Positions 46,001 through 55,690 of a stretch of 64,000 nt of DNA are shown here, piece by piece. The stretch is from positions 82,001 through 146,000 of the forward strand of contig JAWQUS010000003.1 of assembly GCA_036365455.1 (NCBI GenBank), given 5' to 3'. The stretch comes from Macrosoma leucophasiata. Taxonomy: Eukaryota; Arthropoda; Insecta; Lepidoptera; Hedylidae. Each line of letters opens with the position of its first letter. Within the stretch, counting starts at the first letter, position 1. The notes below the pieces were generated by a model. That model made no database searches. It was not told where the DNA came from and was given only the letters and a program-made list of their open reading frames with translations. Position numbers and translations under genes: made by a program.

Positions 46001-49000
46001 TAGATTTTTCACATAACCTCAAAATAATTACATAATAATTTAATAATTGCGTAAAAGCCAAATAAACGACATTTTTGTTTTTTCTTTTTCTCTCACACAA
46101 AACAAATCGGGTTGTTATTAAACTCAGCGAAAATTTCTTTCGCTTTTATGTCACAGATGTCCTATACTTGGATTTTTTGCAGAATCGTGATAAACCATTT
46201 TCAAACCTCAAAAGCCGATATCCTCTCACTTCCTGACCTCAAATCGTAATTTACGTTTCCTTTTATTTTTATTACTTTCTGTTTCTTGATCAATAGGTAT
46301 CATACTGTTACTATTTTCTATAACTCTTCATCAATTTCAAACTTCAAAGCTATCTGCACTAGCTTATGGTTGGTCTTTTCCTCATCATCATTTCATCCAA
46401 AAGACGTTTGCAACTGGATAAAGGCCTCCCTCAAAGATTGTCACAATTAACAGACCTGGGCCGCCCTTATCGAGAGATTGCCCGCGTCCTTCACCAGGTC
46501 GTCGGTCCATCTTGTGGGGGCCCTGCCTACACTTCGCCTTCCGGTACGTGGTGGCCACCTTGAGAACGCTTCTGCCCCAATGACCGTCAGCTCCTCTTTC
46601 TTCCAGCTATGTGCCCTGCCCACATAGATCGAAATCTAGTAGTAATAGTCTCGCTATTCGGTGAGCTATGTCGGTAACTTTGGTTCTCCTGCGGATCTCC
46701 TCATTTCTGATTCAATCTCGCAGAGAAACTCCAAGCACAGCTCTCTTCATTGCTCTCTGAGTGACCTTGAGCCTTCTTATGAGGCCCATAGTGAGCGACC
46801 ACGTTTCTGTCCCATAAGTCATCACTGGCAACACACACTGGTCAAAGACCTTTTTCTTGAGATAGGTAAGTTTAGGTATGTCGTACGAGAAGATGTATCG
46901 CAGCTTCCCGAACGCTGCGCAATCGAATTGGATTCATCTTACGAAATGGTACCGACATTTGACATGATCTTCGTCTTGTCCATGTACATTTTAAGGTCCA
47001 CTCGTTGGGAGGCCCTTCTGAGGCCATTGAGCATTGTGCCAATTTCTTCCAGTCATGTCTACGTCCATTACTATCATCCACAAATCGGAGGTGGGAGATG
47101 TACTCGCCGTTAATACTGATGCCGAGTCCGTTCCAGTCCAGAAGCTTGAAGACATCTGCCAATGCAGCGGTGAACAGATTCGGCGATTTATCATCTCTCT
47201 TTCTCACACCTCGCTGCAATTGGATAGGTTTCGAGCTTTGATCCTAAAGACGATCTGACATAGTGGCATGTTTGTTCAAGCTCCTCAGCACCTCGATGTA
47301 TCGGTAGCCAACTTGGCACCTCTGGAGTGATTGTTACATAGCCCAAATTCCAATTGAATCGAAGGCCTTTTCATAGTCAAGGAACGCTAGGCATAGGACC
47401 TGGTCGGTCTTCTGTATGACCTGCCGCAGCGGGTGTATGTGGTCTATGGTACTAAAGCCTTTATAGAACCTGGCTTATTCGGGAGGCTGGAAATCGTCGA
47501 GTCTACGAGATAGACTGTTCGAAATCGTTTTCGAAAACAGCTTATAGACGTGACTCTTGCCGGGGGCTTTAAATTTTTAGAAGAGTATTGTCACCTTTTA
47601 AAAAAAACAGTATCACCATACTTTTGTGCCACACTTGAGGCGTTTTTCCCTCGAGTATGACGAAACTGAACAACTTTTAAAGATCTTCTAATACTGGTCT
47701 TCCGACTGCTTTCAGGAGTTCAGTAGTAATTCCGCCATCACCCGGTGCCCTGTTGTTTCTGAGCTTTTTGAGAGCCACGCTAATAGTTGGTCTATTATAA
47801 TTCAAATGTAGCTTAAAAATGTCACGGAGTAATAATCAAAGGCAAAGTCAGTTATGGACATAGGATAAGCACGTTGAAGTGGCAGTAGGCCGGTAATATC
47901 TGCCCGATAATTGTTGGAGCAGACGTGTCCTAGAGAGGAGATCACGTCTAGGCCGCCGTATTGTAAGAGTCTTTGTACTGACAACTTTAGGAGGAAAGAG
48001 ATTTGTGTCGTGACCTGAAAGATATATCGTGACCGGGATATATGGCGCTCTACACTTTCTGCCTACCCCGTTAGGGACCTGGCGTGAAGATACATACATA
48101 CCTGAAAGAGGCCTCCAACTGTGGACGGTAATAGCCTGTTGATTGATTGACTGATAAGAAATGTAAATGTGAAAGTACTTAATGATTTCCAAATGTATTA
48201 TTTCGTTCATAACCCTAATTAATATATTGTATCTGTATTCAACCTTTTTGAAATAACTAAAATTAAATAATTAAATTGATAAAAAATGTACGATCCTAAT
48301 TTTTGTTAAAATTTACCTATGCACCTACCAGGGGGACATGAAAATATTGTTTTTGGCTCGGGGAGGCTCGGCAAAATAAAGATTGGGAAACCCTGGACTA
48401 GTGACAACCTACCATTAGGCTGCTTAGTGTGTTAGTGAGTCAAATATTTTTTTTCCTTGAAAGCGTTTTATGCAAACAGCATAGGAAACGTGTACTTATA
48501 TTTTTGATCTATTTCTTATTTCATAGAATGTTTCTGATTTAATTCTTTGGCCTAATTAAAATGTCCAGAAAAGTTCGTAAAAGCATCATTCATGCAAAGT
48601 GTGTTCTTCCACGAGCCATGGTAATTTATGGTGATTATAGCGGACACTACTATTTTAAAACTAAGTAAAATTTCAACTTATTATTTCGTTTAAATAAAGT
48701 CCTGAAGTAGGTATAGCAAAAAATAAATGTCTAGTTTTTTACTAGCTTTTCCCGTGACTTCATCAGCGTTCTTTTGACTTTGGCACTAAATATAGCTAAG
48801 TGATCTCGGTATTCAAAACATTCAAACTATCGTTTTTTTAAATTTCATCAAAATCTGTTGAACCGTTTTAACTCGAATGGAATATACATACACAAAGAAA
48901 TAAGTAAATATAGGTACATATCATATATTATACTAGCTGTTACCCGCGGCTTTGCCCGCGTGGTTATCGTTTTTGACAGAAGAGATAATGTAGGTACCTA

Positions 49001-49584
49001 ACCTAAAACAAACACATAACGTAAAAAAAATGTAATCGGTCCTCCAACCTGTTCTTTCGAACCTGAACCTCCCCGGTTCTGTGATCCCGATTGCAAAGTC
49101 AGTTATCTGCCTACTTACCTACCTCTGTTCTATGTGTGGAAGGAAACTTTGTTCCAGAAGGCTACTTGGGCAGGTAGATTTAAATCGTCCAAATCTATTA
49201 TGTATCAACTTTTCTTTGTTTCTGTGCTACTCTAGTTTACATTAGGTACAGGATAAAGTCATGCTCTGCTTTTTTAATGTAATGCAAGTGGCCAACGAGC
49301 AGGCATTTCACATCGATGGTAAGCGATGGTAAGGCTGCAGATATATTAGTAGACATCTTTTTGCCAGTCCTGAGGCTTTATTTAATTGTATTGCATTACA
49401 GAGCAGAGTCAGACCAGGGTGGGTGGACCCAGGTGGCTTGGTAACTCTTTACATACGGGGCCTAACGGGAGCTAGGCCCCGTGTGTAAAGAGCTACCAAT
49501 GGCCACCTCGTATATAATCAGTCCAACCCTTAACCGTCTAACTTTAGCCCGAATTATTGGGTTACAATGTGGTATCTATGTATG

Positions 49585-49615
<31 letters not shown>

Positions 49616-49824
49616 TCTGAACACTAACATTTGACGGTAGACGACTTGGCTAATTCGGCGGTACCCGAAACGGGTGTTTGCACCCGAGCACCGTCCATGG
49701 CACTTGCCTATGATTAAGCTTACATGTAGTGTTGTATTGTGTGTGTAGCAGCGCGGCGAGCAGCATCAGCGAGAAGGAGCCGCTGCGGGCGGTGTACAAG
49801 AACGGGAGACTCGTCATGGTGTGA
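37085..49824 (+). CDS. Tetraspanin-like four-helix membrane protein, atypical, complete, 5 exons
   Basis: Exons 37085-37144, 40989-41198, 42701-42883, 44409-44608 and 49749-49824 join in frame to 729 nt, 242 residues plus TGA. Four hydrophobic helices: about 8-28 (LLLHVNILLVLFSGAGLATG), 53-77, 88-111 and 162-185. The first loop, with LKWDPSTYVPLRELFPLEYR, resembles the short extracellular loop of tetraspanins. The loop between helices 3 and 4 is only about 50 residues, Ala/Leu/His-rich, and has no cysteine, so the CCG motif and disulfides that define classical tetraspanins are absent. The C-terminal tail (about 56 residues) is basic then Ser/Tyr-rich, ending GRLVMV. A paralogue with matching exon borders is on the opposite strand at 56504-62785. 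Family membership is inferred from topology and spacing; exon 1 is the least certain. An AATAAA lies at 50314. Confidence 0.72.
37145..38214. other. First intron of the tetraspanin-like gene, left part
   Basis: AT-rich with no repeat or exon recognised. Confidence 0.35.
38215..38560 (+). repeat. Dispersed repeat family A copy, nearly full length
   Basis: Runs from ATGTAATGAAGCTGGCAAAC through GTTCACATTGATGTTAAGTA, CCGGAACACGATAGTGCTGA, CTACCATTTGGCGGCAGATA and GCGGTGGTGCC to GGAACTCTACCACCAGTGGG. A (CACCC)n run interrupts the 3' part. Confidence 0.72.
38821..40836 (+). pseudogene. Decayed copy of the CR1/Jockey-like LINE at 1-1880, split by a SINE
   Basis: The reverse transcriptase pieces parallel the copy at the left edge: CSDFRPISILPLLSKLLKRL, LLDFSNAYNCVDFDILLAVL, GVPQGGVLSPLLFAIFINSI, YADDLHIY, LFPILDYADICYLNLTQ. 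A stop at 39241 and several frameshifts break the ORF, and the 5' part is missing. The SINE at 40020-40225 lies inside the C-terminal coding region; the LINE resumes with CTCAAAGAACGCTT. The 3' UTR ends GTGCAATAAAGAGT plus (ATT)n, as in the first copy. It sits in the first intron of the tetraspanin-like gene. Confidence 0.85.
40020..40225 (+). mobile_element. tRNA-derived SINE, second copy, nested in the LINE
   Basis: A box TAGTCCAGCGG at 40028-40038 and B box GGTTCGATCCC at 40071-40081, with the same body as at 24161-24369 and a T-rich end. The interrupted LINE flanks read ...CACAAACTCC and CCTATTTATCTC, leaving a possible short target duplication. Confidence 0.85.
41230..41815. other. Second tetraspanin-like intron, unassigned, with repeated TAGTGACAAGT words
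   Basis: Variants of CTTAGTGACAAGTG/CTTGTCACTAAGC occur in both orientations at 41270-41290 and 41655-41710, suggesting remains of a fold-back element. A (TTTCTA)n-like tract is at about 41615-41640. Confidence 0.35.
41820..42235 (-). mobile_element. RTE-type LINE 3' end, well preserved
   Basis: The minus-strand frame 42229-41780 encodes the C-terminus of an RTE ORF: LTMGLVGMLQVTQRSMKRAM, LDRIRNEKIRRRTKVADIA, KWQYAGHIARRTDSRWGRKV, and GRPPAIWTDDLIKAAG. It ends in a short 3' tail with ATATGATGAATAC. The 5' side is truncated. This copy makes the other RTE fragments in the window recognisable. Confidence 0.8.
42437..42512 (+). mobile_element. RTE-type LINE extreme 3' end, sense
   Basis: CTCCCCTATTGGGGAAGGC, then GTCCAGCAGTGGACGTCAC and the tail TGATGATGATGAT. 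It is the same 3' end as the reversed copies, here on the plus strand and only 76 bp long. Confidence 0.65.
42884..44408. other. Third tetraspanin-like intron
   Basis: 43330-43700 has polypurine/polypyrimidine runs (GGGGGAGGGGAGGGAGG, CCTCCCCCCTCCC) and a GC-rich block CGGCCGGCCGCTGCCGCGGC with CGCTCGCTTCGCTCGCTCGG, probably an old repeat. No exon encoding a cysteine-containing loop was found between 42884 and 44408. Remaining DNA is AT-rich. Confidence 0.4.
44868..44931. repeat. Short hairpin element
   Basis: GAAAATGCGGGTGGCGCT at the left is mirrored by AGCGCCACCCTCATTTTC at the right with one mismatch, around a ~28-bp AT-rich loop. Confidence 0.6.
44946..45233. mobile_element. Putative fold-back element
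   Basis: ATAGAGCAACACG at the left is mirrored by CGTGTTGCTCTAT at the right, and GGGAGGGGAGTAGCCATA by TATGGCTATTCCCCTCCC. The two pairs are nested but spaced differently, so the structure is imperfect. It lies just left of the hAT-like element. Confidence 0.4.
45412..48395. mobile_element. hAT-like non-autonomous DNA transposon with 9-bp flanking duplications
   Basis: The left end CAGGACTTCCCAACCTGG and the right end GATTGGGAAACCCTG are imperfect inverted repeats of the CAGGG.TTCCCAA kind common in hAT elements. GACTAGTGA stands directly outside both ends (45403-45411 and 48396-48404). hAT elements duplicate 8 bp, so one base of this 9-bp match belongs to the element or is chance. No transposase frame was found. 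The 2984 bp are AT-rich DNA plus an RTE fragment at 46383-47790. Confidence 0.7.
46383..47790 (-). pseudogene. RTE-type LINE remnant inside the hAT-like element
   Basis: On the minus strand pieces of an RTE reverse transcriptase survive: LFTAALADVFKLLDWNGLGI, then NGEYISHLRFVDDS at the catalytic box (usually F/Y-A-D-D). Upstream are KAFDS-like and QKTDQVL-like remnants in other frames. Several frameshifts. The 3' end ATGATGATG is at 46383-46391. Confidence 0.72.
48932..48990 (+). repeat. Dispersed repeat family C fragment
   Basis: CTAGCTGTTACCCGCGGCTT TGCCCGCGTGG matches the family start; no 3' part recognised. Confidence 0.6.
49265..49680 (+). repeat. Diverged dispersed repeat family A copy with inserted hairpin and (TATG)n
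   Basis: AATGCAAGTGGCCAACGAGC and CACATCGATGGTAAGCGATG are the 5' modules; CTGAACACTAACATTTGACG is a 3' module. Between them lie the long hairpin 49431-49508 and a (TATG)n tract at about 49578-49613. Confidence 0.5.
49431..49508. repeat. Long imperfect hairpin (34-36 bp arms, 8-base loop)
   Basis: The arm 49431-49464 (AGGTGGCTTGGTAACTCTTT...GGGGCCTA) pairs with 49473-49508 except for a 2-base bulge, one A/C mismatch and one T-G wobble. The loop is ACGGGAGC. It is about 240 bp before the last exon of the tetraspanin-like gene. Confidence 0.8.
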
Positions 49825-50313
49825 GCGGCGCTGGCACCGCTCAAGCCCTGCACTCTGCTCGGCCGCTGCCCTTCTGCCTCCTTTATTGTGGATATACTAT
49901 GTACTGTCCGGTTACGTCCAAAAACCCCACGGAAAGACGTTGCTGAGTCCATAAATCAGCAAATAGCTATGACTGAACAACTACTTTTGCATGATCTTTC
50001 TGAACTTTGCTTTTCTTTCCTTAGTTCAATGCTGAAAAGAAGACAATTTATCATAATTTATCTCTTCAGTAACAAAAATAGATATGCTCATTTATCAGTA
50101 ACTTTTGCTCAGTAAGACTCGGTTGCTGATTCATATTTTTATATTTTTTGTATTCGTAAATCAGAATACAGATGAGTATCTAAGTATCTTTTTCTAGATT
50201 TGACAATGACAATAGGTATATTTAAATATTTGTTCGTTTTCAACAGTATTGCGACTGCATATTTGAATGATATTTATAGGTAAAAAGATAGAATGATGAG
50301 CGAAATGAATCAC

Positions 50314-50319
50314 AATAAA
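50314..50319 (+). terminator. Possible polyadenylation signal of the plus-strand tetraspanin-like gene
   Basis: AATAAA 490 bp after the stop codon at 49824; the first clear hexamer on this strand downstream. Confidence 0.4.
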
Positions 50320-50720
50320 TATAATTCTCGGGACTCGATTAAACTAAGCACATACTGAATGTAGGTTCTATGAATGTTGAGTCTGGGTAAAAATGATTTC
50401 TAGCTTAAGTAATATTAATAGGTAGCTTTACGAACTGGTCTTAGTGCAGATACATTTAACGGTGAGTTAATAAGGATGGATGAATGAATCACCGCATTTT
50501 CCATTTACCACAACCATCTTAAAGTTGTGCCCCATAATACGAGTATATATAACATTACAAGGTATCGCCTTATTTATGGCAGAAATACAAAACTGACTTA
50601 ACAAACCTTGGAAGTACGAGTAGCAATGCTACTGACAAACAGACTGACTGAAAACATGCTAACATTTACAATACAATAATTTGCCTAGAAAAAAAACATT
50701 TATAAGCAACAGACCGACAG

Positions 50721-50752
50721 TAAAAACGTTTACTATGAAGTAAACGTTTTTA
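50721..50752. repeat. Perfect 13-bp hairpin
   Basis: TAAAAACGTTTAC, six-base loop, and its exact complement GTAAACGTTTTTA. Confidence 0.6.
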
Positions 50753-51789
50753 ACTTATTCAACCGTCTTAGGTAGTGGGAGAAATAGTGTGGTCTGGTTT
50801 TTGCGATATATTACAGACGAATGTACACTGAATGGGCATTCGTTCCAGGGTGGGCAGTAGGGATCACCTAAATGCTACTGTAAAATGGATCGCTGAGCGG
50901 CCGTTCGAATTGTCGGTCTATTTCCTATATATATGGACCGAGAGACTTTGAATTATTTTTAACTGCCTATTCGTAGCTCGGGCTTGAATCTCTCGTCAAT
51001 CATCCTCCATCAGAAATATCAGAATTAAACAATCTAGATAATGATAAAGTATGCGAGCTCACGAGTGCTCACGAGTGCTCACGACCCAGAATCTGTGTCA
51101 TGTATAATCTCTGTCATAGATGCAGCGAGCGACGCTTGTGGGACTACGACATCGACTTTATATTAATTATTAAAAAGAAAATATTTTTCTTCTTGTGATG
51201 CGGAAGCTTCGTCGTCCATTCATTCGACACTAACCAGTGAAGACTGGTATTGTTATTTTTTTATATTTTTAAGCAATTTTGTACCTAATATAATATTATA
51301 GGTTTGTTTGCATTCCGGTGTTTTAATATAACCCCTTTAGTTTTAGGCTGTGAATACGTGTTGAAACTACTTTTACTTTATGGGTAGCATTCGTGACTGG
51401 AATAAAACAAGTCAGTACAAAAATATCACTTTATTGCTTGAATAGTCTTAATCACTAACTTATCTTCGTGGATAAATGAACAACGCGCCAGCGCCAAGTT
51501 CCCATAACCCTGCGCCGCTCTGCTATAACTCAGGACTTTTTGTACATTGAAAGTTTTGTTTATTTACCAAAATTAGTTGCTTGTCAGGCATCGATATCTC
51601 GTGTTGTGTTGTCACTTTTAAATAACGACATAGTTCCGATACGGTAAAATACTTGATAAACACGAAATATTCACATATTAGAAGAGCATTTTTTACTTTG
51701 CCTGTATATCTACAATGTGTATTACATCATTCAATTACATATGAATCATATAATAATGTGTTTGTTATACCAAAGGTCCACTTTTAATG

Positions 51790-51864
51790 TCACTGAAAAA
51801 TTATTCTTAGGACCCAAAGAAATCCTGGTTGACTCTTTGGGTCTTAAGAATAATTTTTCAGTGA
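51790..51864. repeat. 31-bp near-perfect hairpin with 13-base loop (precursor-like)
   Basis: Arm 51790-51820 pairs with 51834-51864 with a single wobble position (TTAGGACCC against GGGTCTTAA). Pairing stops sharply at both ends. A microRNA-type precursor, a short fold-back MITE or a chance palindrome are all possible; stems this perfect are more usual for young MITEs or siRNA-like hairpins than for animal microRNAs. Confidence 0.6.
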
Positions 51865-52439
51865 AAATAATATTATTTTATAAATTTATAATAACCTGGA
51901 CTAGACAGGTCGATTTTTACAAAGACATTATAAGTAATATATGACAATACAACCATTTCCAAATAAAGCTACTTCAAGCGCACAAGACCTCAAACCTGAT
52001 CGGTATTTGTTTCCGCGTCCAGAAAAATCGTCGCCGTGTTGGGTAGTAAAGATAGGTCGCAGGCAACGCAGCCATGTCCGGGCTTGTCCGGTATTGTTGG
52101 TCCATTTCTTATAATGTCTTTGTATTTATCCGAAGTGTCCGAACATCAGCCATTTAGTTTGGTTATGTGAGATGTAAGCAGAGGGGTGCGGAGCGGGGAA
52201 CGAGAGCCGCCGGCTGCAGTGTGCGTCGAATCTTATTGTCTAGTTACTGCTTACTGCAGAGAGTGAACGCTCTCCTACAACAACATTTTGTGTATAGCAA
52301 CAATCGACGCTCCGCGCAACAATGTGCCGATGTACAGGTTGACAATTGGGATGTGGGAGTGGGGAATCTTCACTTTTGTAGCTAAAAGAAGGATAAGAAA
52401 AAATATTTTTTTTGTTACCTCTTTGTATATCCCTACTTC

Positions 52440-52625
52440 CTTACTTAATATATAATATTATGAATGCGAAAGTAACTCTGTCTGTCTGTCTGTCTGTTAG
52501 CTTTTCACGTCCAAACGACTGAACCGATTTTAATGAAATTTGGTACAGAGATAGAGCTGACTTTGAGAAAGAACATAGACTACTTTTCGACATCCACGCG
52601 GGCGAAGCTGCGGGCAACAGCTAGT
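52440..52625 (-). repeat. Dispersed repeat family C copy, inverted
   Basis: Plus-strand order: AATATTATGAATGCGAAAGT, CTGTCTGTCTGTCTGTTAGC, AAACGACTGAACCGATTTTA, CATCCACGCGGGCGAAGCTG, CGGGCAACAGCTAGTG. The end is the reverse complement of the family C start. Confidence 0.65.
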
Positions 52626-52629
52626 GTCT

Positions 52630-54160
52630 TTATAACGAAAGCTAACAATAAAGTAGTATAATATCTTGGTGATTTTCTTGACGATTGCGTGTTTGCTGAT
52701 GGTAAGTACATTTTAACTTATAAAATGAAAGTGAGGATTCTTCAACTACAAGGTATTGTCTGTAGATACAAAAGCTGAGAGCCCGCAGCCCGCAGCCCGC
52801 AGCTAGGTACATCTCAAATGTCCGCCGGTAAGATCGGCCGCGCAGCGTCTTCGTCTTAAAGCTATTTGGCACCACACATCTCGAAACAACCGATCCAGCT
52901 GGAAGGAACACTTACAACAAACAATATGGCTAACCATCAACTCAATCGTCTCAACTGTCTAAACTTGTAGGATTATTAACGTAATAACATTTTAGGATAG
53001 ATACAATAATTCGCTTCGTTAGTGTTATACTATATAAACAAATCACAGAATGATGGAATACGATCCGGAGGTGGAGGTGAGTGTGGTGGCCCGCCCGCGG
53101 CCCGCCCGCGGTCCGCTCGCCACTGTCGCCGTTATACCAACAATATTTGATTTTGACTTAATCGGGATAGACATAACCAGTATTTTTAATTGTAAAATAG
53201 GAACTATAACATACCACCTATTTGAATAAATGCGCTGTAAATATCAAACTTAACAATAAAAATATTATTGACACGTAAAGGAGATTGACCAATTTTGTAT
53301 GAGAGACGCCCTTCTTGCATCTCGACGGGATTACTCGCAAAATATAGGCAATATCGTAAGTAATGCGTGCCCAAAAAAGACAAAAGGTATCAATAGGAGT
53401 TTTAAAAAAAACGGCATTATGATCTTTTGGTTATTTTGAGGTTAAGTTTTGTGTGGTGTACCTGCCAGAGGTTACTAAAATAAGCGAAGACTTTTTTAAA
53501 GTATCGTTTAGCATCTTAGCTGTTTTACTTACATTCAGTACCTATTATAGTTTAGCCGCATGGCGTAGCCATGGTTGTTCTCCAGGTAGTAATACCAGAC
53601 AAATATTAAGTACTTAACAATTAATAAATAAATATCTGGTTTTCGTGTGGGTGTTTTTATGCTATATATATTCACTTACCATCAATGTAAACTGTTTTTC
53701 TGTTTGTTGCTTCATGATAATATAAAAGTGAGACATTCGTATGATGAATTTGAGGTAAGTCAAAGCTAAAGTACTGTACAAATTGAATCCACTTGATACT
53801 AGTGATTATACAAGATAAATAGTAAACATGAATAGTCTATTCCGTTGAATATCGGTAATAAAGCAATCGATGGTTGAAATCGAAATTATTTCGACAAAGT
53901 CATAAGGGTCCTAAAGTGACCAGTGTCCAACGCAAAGTAAATAATACAATGGTGTTGACATTGGCAGCTTGGTTATTGGTCTGTGATTGGCAATTCACTA
54001 GAAAATAATTTATTTACTTTATAAAAATATCTCGTAAATCCCCATTTGTTTTAACGTGAAAAAAATGTGAGTGAAATCTAAATTCAAAAAACAATTTTCT
54101 ACATACAAGTTGTTAAGACGCAATCAGGACGGCTTTTGGTCATTCTCCTTTGATAACGAC
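52630..54160. other. Region between the convergent genes, middle part
   Basis: AT-rich DNA. 53050-53076 (ATGATGGAATACGATCCGGA to GTGGAG, followed by the strong donor GTGAGT) could be a tiny first coding exon, MMEYDPEVE, of an unseen plus-strand gene; this is weak. A reversed piece of family A lies near 53650-53720. Confidence 0.3.
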
Positions 54161-54234
54161 ATACTCATTGTAGCAACAGTGGGAGGCGGCGTTACGTACC
54201 TCCGTGCGTACCTCGGTACGAGCGCGCGTGCGCG

Positions 54235-54296
54235 TGACGTCACAGCGTGCCGTGACGTCACAGCGTGCCGTGACGTCACAGCGAGCCGTGACGTGA
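54235..54296. promoter_or_regulatory. Tandem array of CRE-type TGACGTCA sites
   Basis: TGACGTCA stands at 54235, 54253 and 54271, with a degenerate fourth (TGACGTGA) at 54289, an exact 18-bp period with CAGCGTGCCG between. The palindrome is the consensus of CREB/ATF binding sites. It lies in a GC-rich patch (54185-54350) between the two convergent genes, so its target is unclear. It could equally be a short minisatellite that happens to contain the site. Confidence 0.55.
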
Positions 54297-54707
54297 CGCG
54301 CTGGAGGGGCTGGAGGGGCTGGAGCACGCTGAAGGCTGGAGCCAGCTAGCCAGCCGCCGTCAGATAGAATAGCACCAACTTTACACATCTCTGTCTCTAC
54401 AACGACAATCAAAATACAAGTAACATACGTTAAAAAAATATACCTAAATCTAGATATAACTATATAGAGTCTCTGTACCGGGCCGCCGTGCCGCGGTCGC
54501 GGCCGGTCGGTAAACAATTACACAGATAAGAACAGTAAGGAAAGACACTTCTCTCTCGCGTTCATTTGATATGACTTATCCTAGAACCTACATAGATATC
54601 ACTTATTGGGTCCGTCACAAAATTAACAAATTAGTCTATCTACTCGCTATCTAATAAACATTGAATATGGCAGTCTGTTTTGTAGCTAACGTTTACGGCA
54701 AAATACA

Positions 54708-55016
54708 GGCTGGGTTGCACTATCATGTTTGTAAATGTTAATGTAAAATTTCACATCCTTCTCTAACTGCAACTTGAACGAGTCCGTTCGGCGGCGAGCA
54801 CGAGTGAGACGGGAGACGGAGACGGAGACACGCAACGATCGCAACACGAGGCTCGTTCCGTTCTTTAAAGAAATAAGCCTGAGTTGCACCACGATATTTG
54901 TTCAAGTTATTGTAACACTTCACATCCTTCTCTAACTTTAACAGTTTTCTTTAAGTTAGAGAAGGATGTGAAGTGTTACAATAACTTTAACAAATAACGT
55001 GGTGCAACCCAGGCTG
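54708..55016. mobile_element. Two fold-back MITEs of one family in direct contact
   Basis: 54882-55016 is a near-perfect palindrome: GCCTGAGTTGCACCACG... ATCCTTCTCTAACTT, a short centre, then AAGTTAGAGAAGGATGTGAA ...CGTGGTGCAACCCAGGC. 54708-54770 is another left arm (CAGGCTGGGTTGCAC ... ATCCTTCTCTAAC) whose element continues into non-palindromic DNA up to 54881. A third, looser copy is at 56237-56466. No coding sequence. Confidence 0.8.
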
Positions 55017-55690
55017 AGCCAGATATTGCTTAGGTTAAGGAATATTTTTAAAAGGATTTTTACTGATTCGAATAACAATCATAATCTAATTCATAGTGCT
55101 CGTCGCGTTTTCTCTTCCAACCGACCCTTTGTATCACTCGTCTCGCCTACTTATAATGCGTACAGAACATGTACTGAGTGCAACATCTCAGCGAGGAGCA
55201 TGTTTGAATACGTCTTCCGTATATTCGATAAGATGAGAGCTCAAGGTTACGAGATCACCTCATGTAACTAAAGGCGTCAGTCCTGTGCGGCAAACGTTCG
55301 ATTATCCGTTATCGATTCTATAGTTCAACGCACGTCGCCGCAATGAATCGATGATTTTATACAACCGCAGAACACTTTGTCGATTACCTACTACTTGTCG
55401 ATTGTGTTTTCGTTGAGAATCAATATAATATTCATCATATCTATTCGTAGTCGAATCGATCGCTGCAACTCAAATCGTGAAAATCGTAGCAGTTTTACGC
55501 ATCGACGAAGAGGCTCGGCCCTAGGAAATACTAGGAATAGACGTCGAGGGTCACGACCGGGCGCTTTTGACACTTTTTTGTATGAAATTTCAACTCCCGC
55601 CAGGACCGCCACCGACGACCGACCGTTGCAAAATTTAAAAACGTCCGAGTCCTTCAGTTCTATACACCAAAGATTCAGATTTTCTCGCGA
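55017..55690. other. Region downstream of the minus-strand gene, unassigned
   Basis: An open plus-strand frame at 54999-55271 (90 codons) starts inside the MITE and shows no known motif. The rest is mixed composition with no feature recognised. Confidence 0.3.

Larger units (their letters stand above)
50320..52440. other. Region between the convergent genes, left part
   Basis: AT-rich, no gene supported. Contains the two hairpins at 50721 and 51790. A GC-richer stretch at 52160-52340 has an open frame of 72 codons without recognisable features. Confidence 0.35.

Noticed and set aside
46661..47258. Plus-strand frames of 74-150 codons
   Set aside because: Antisense shadows of the RTE copy inside the hAT-like element.
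54999..55271. 90-codon plus-strand frame
   Set aside because: Starts inside a MITE arm and has no known domain; not enough to call a gene.
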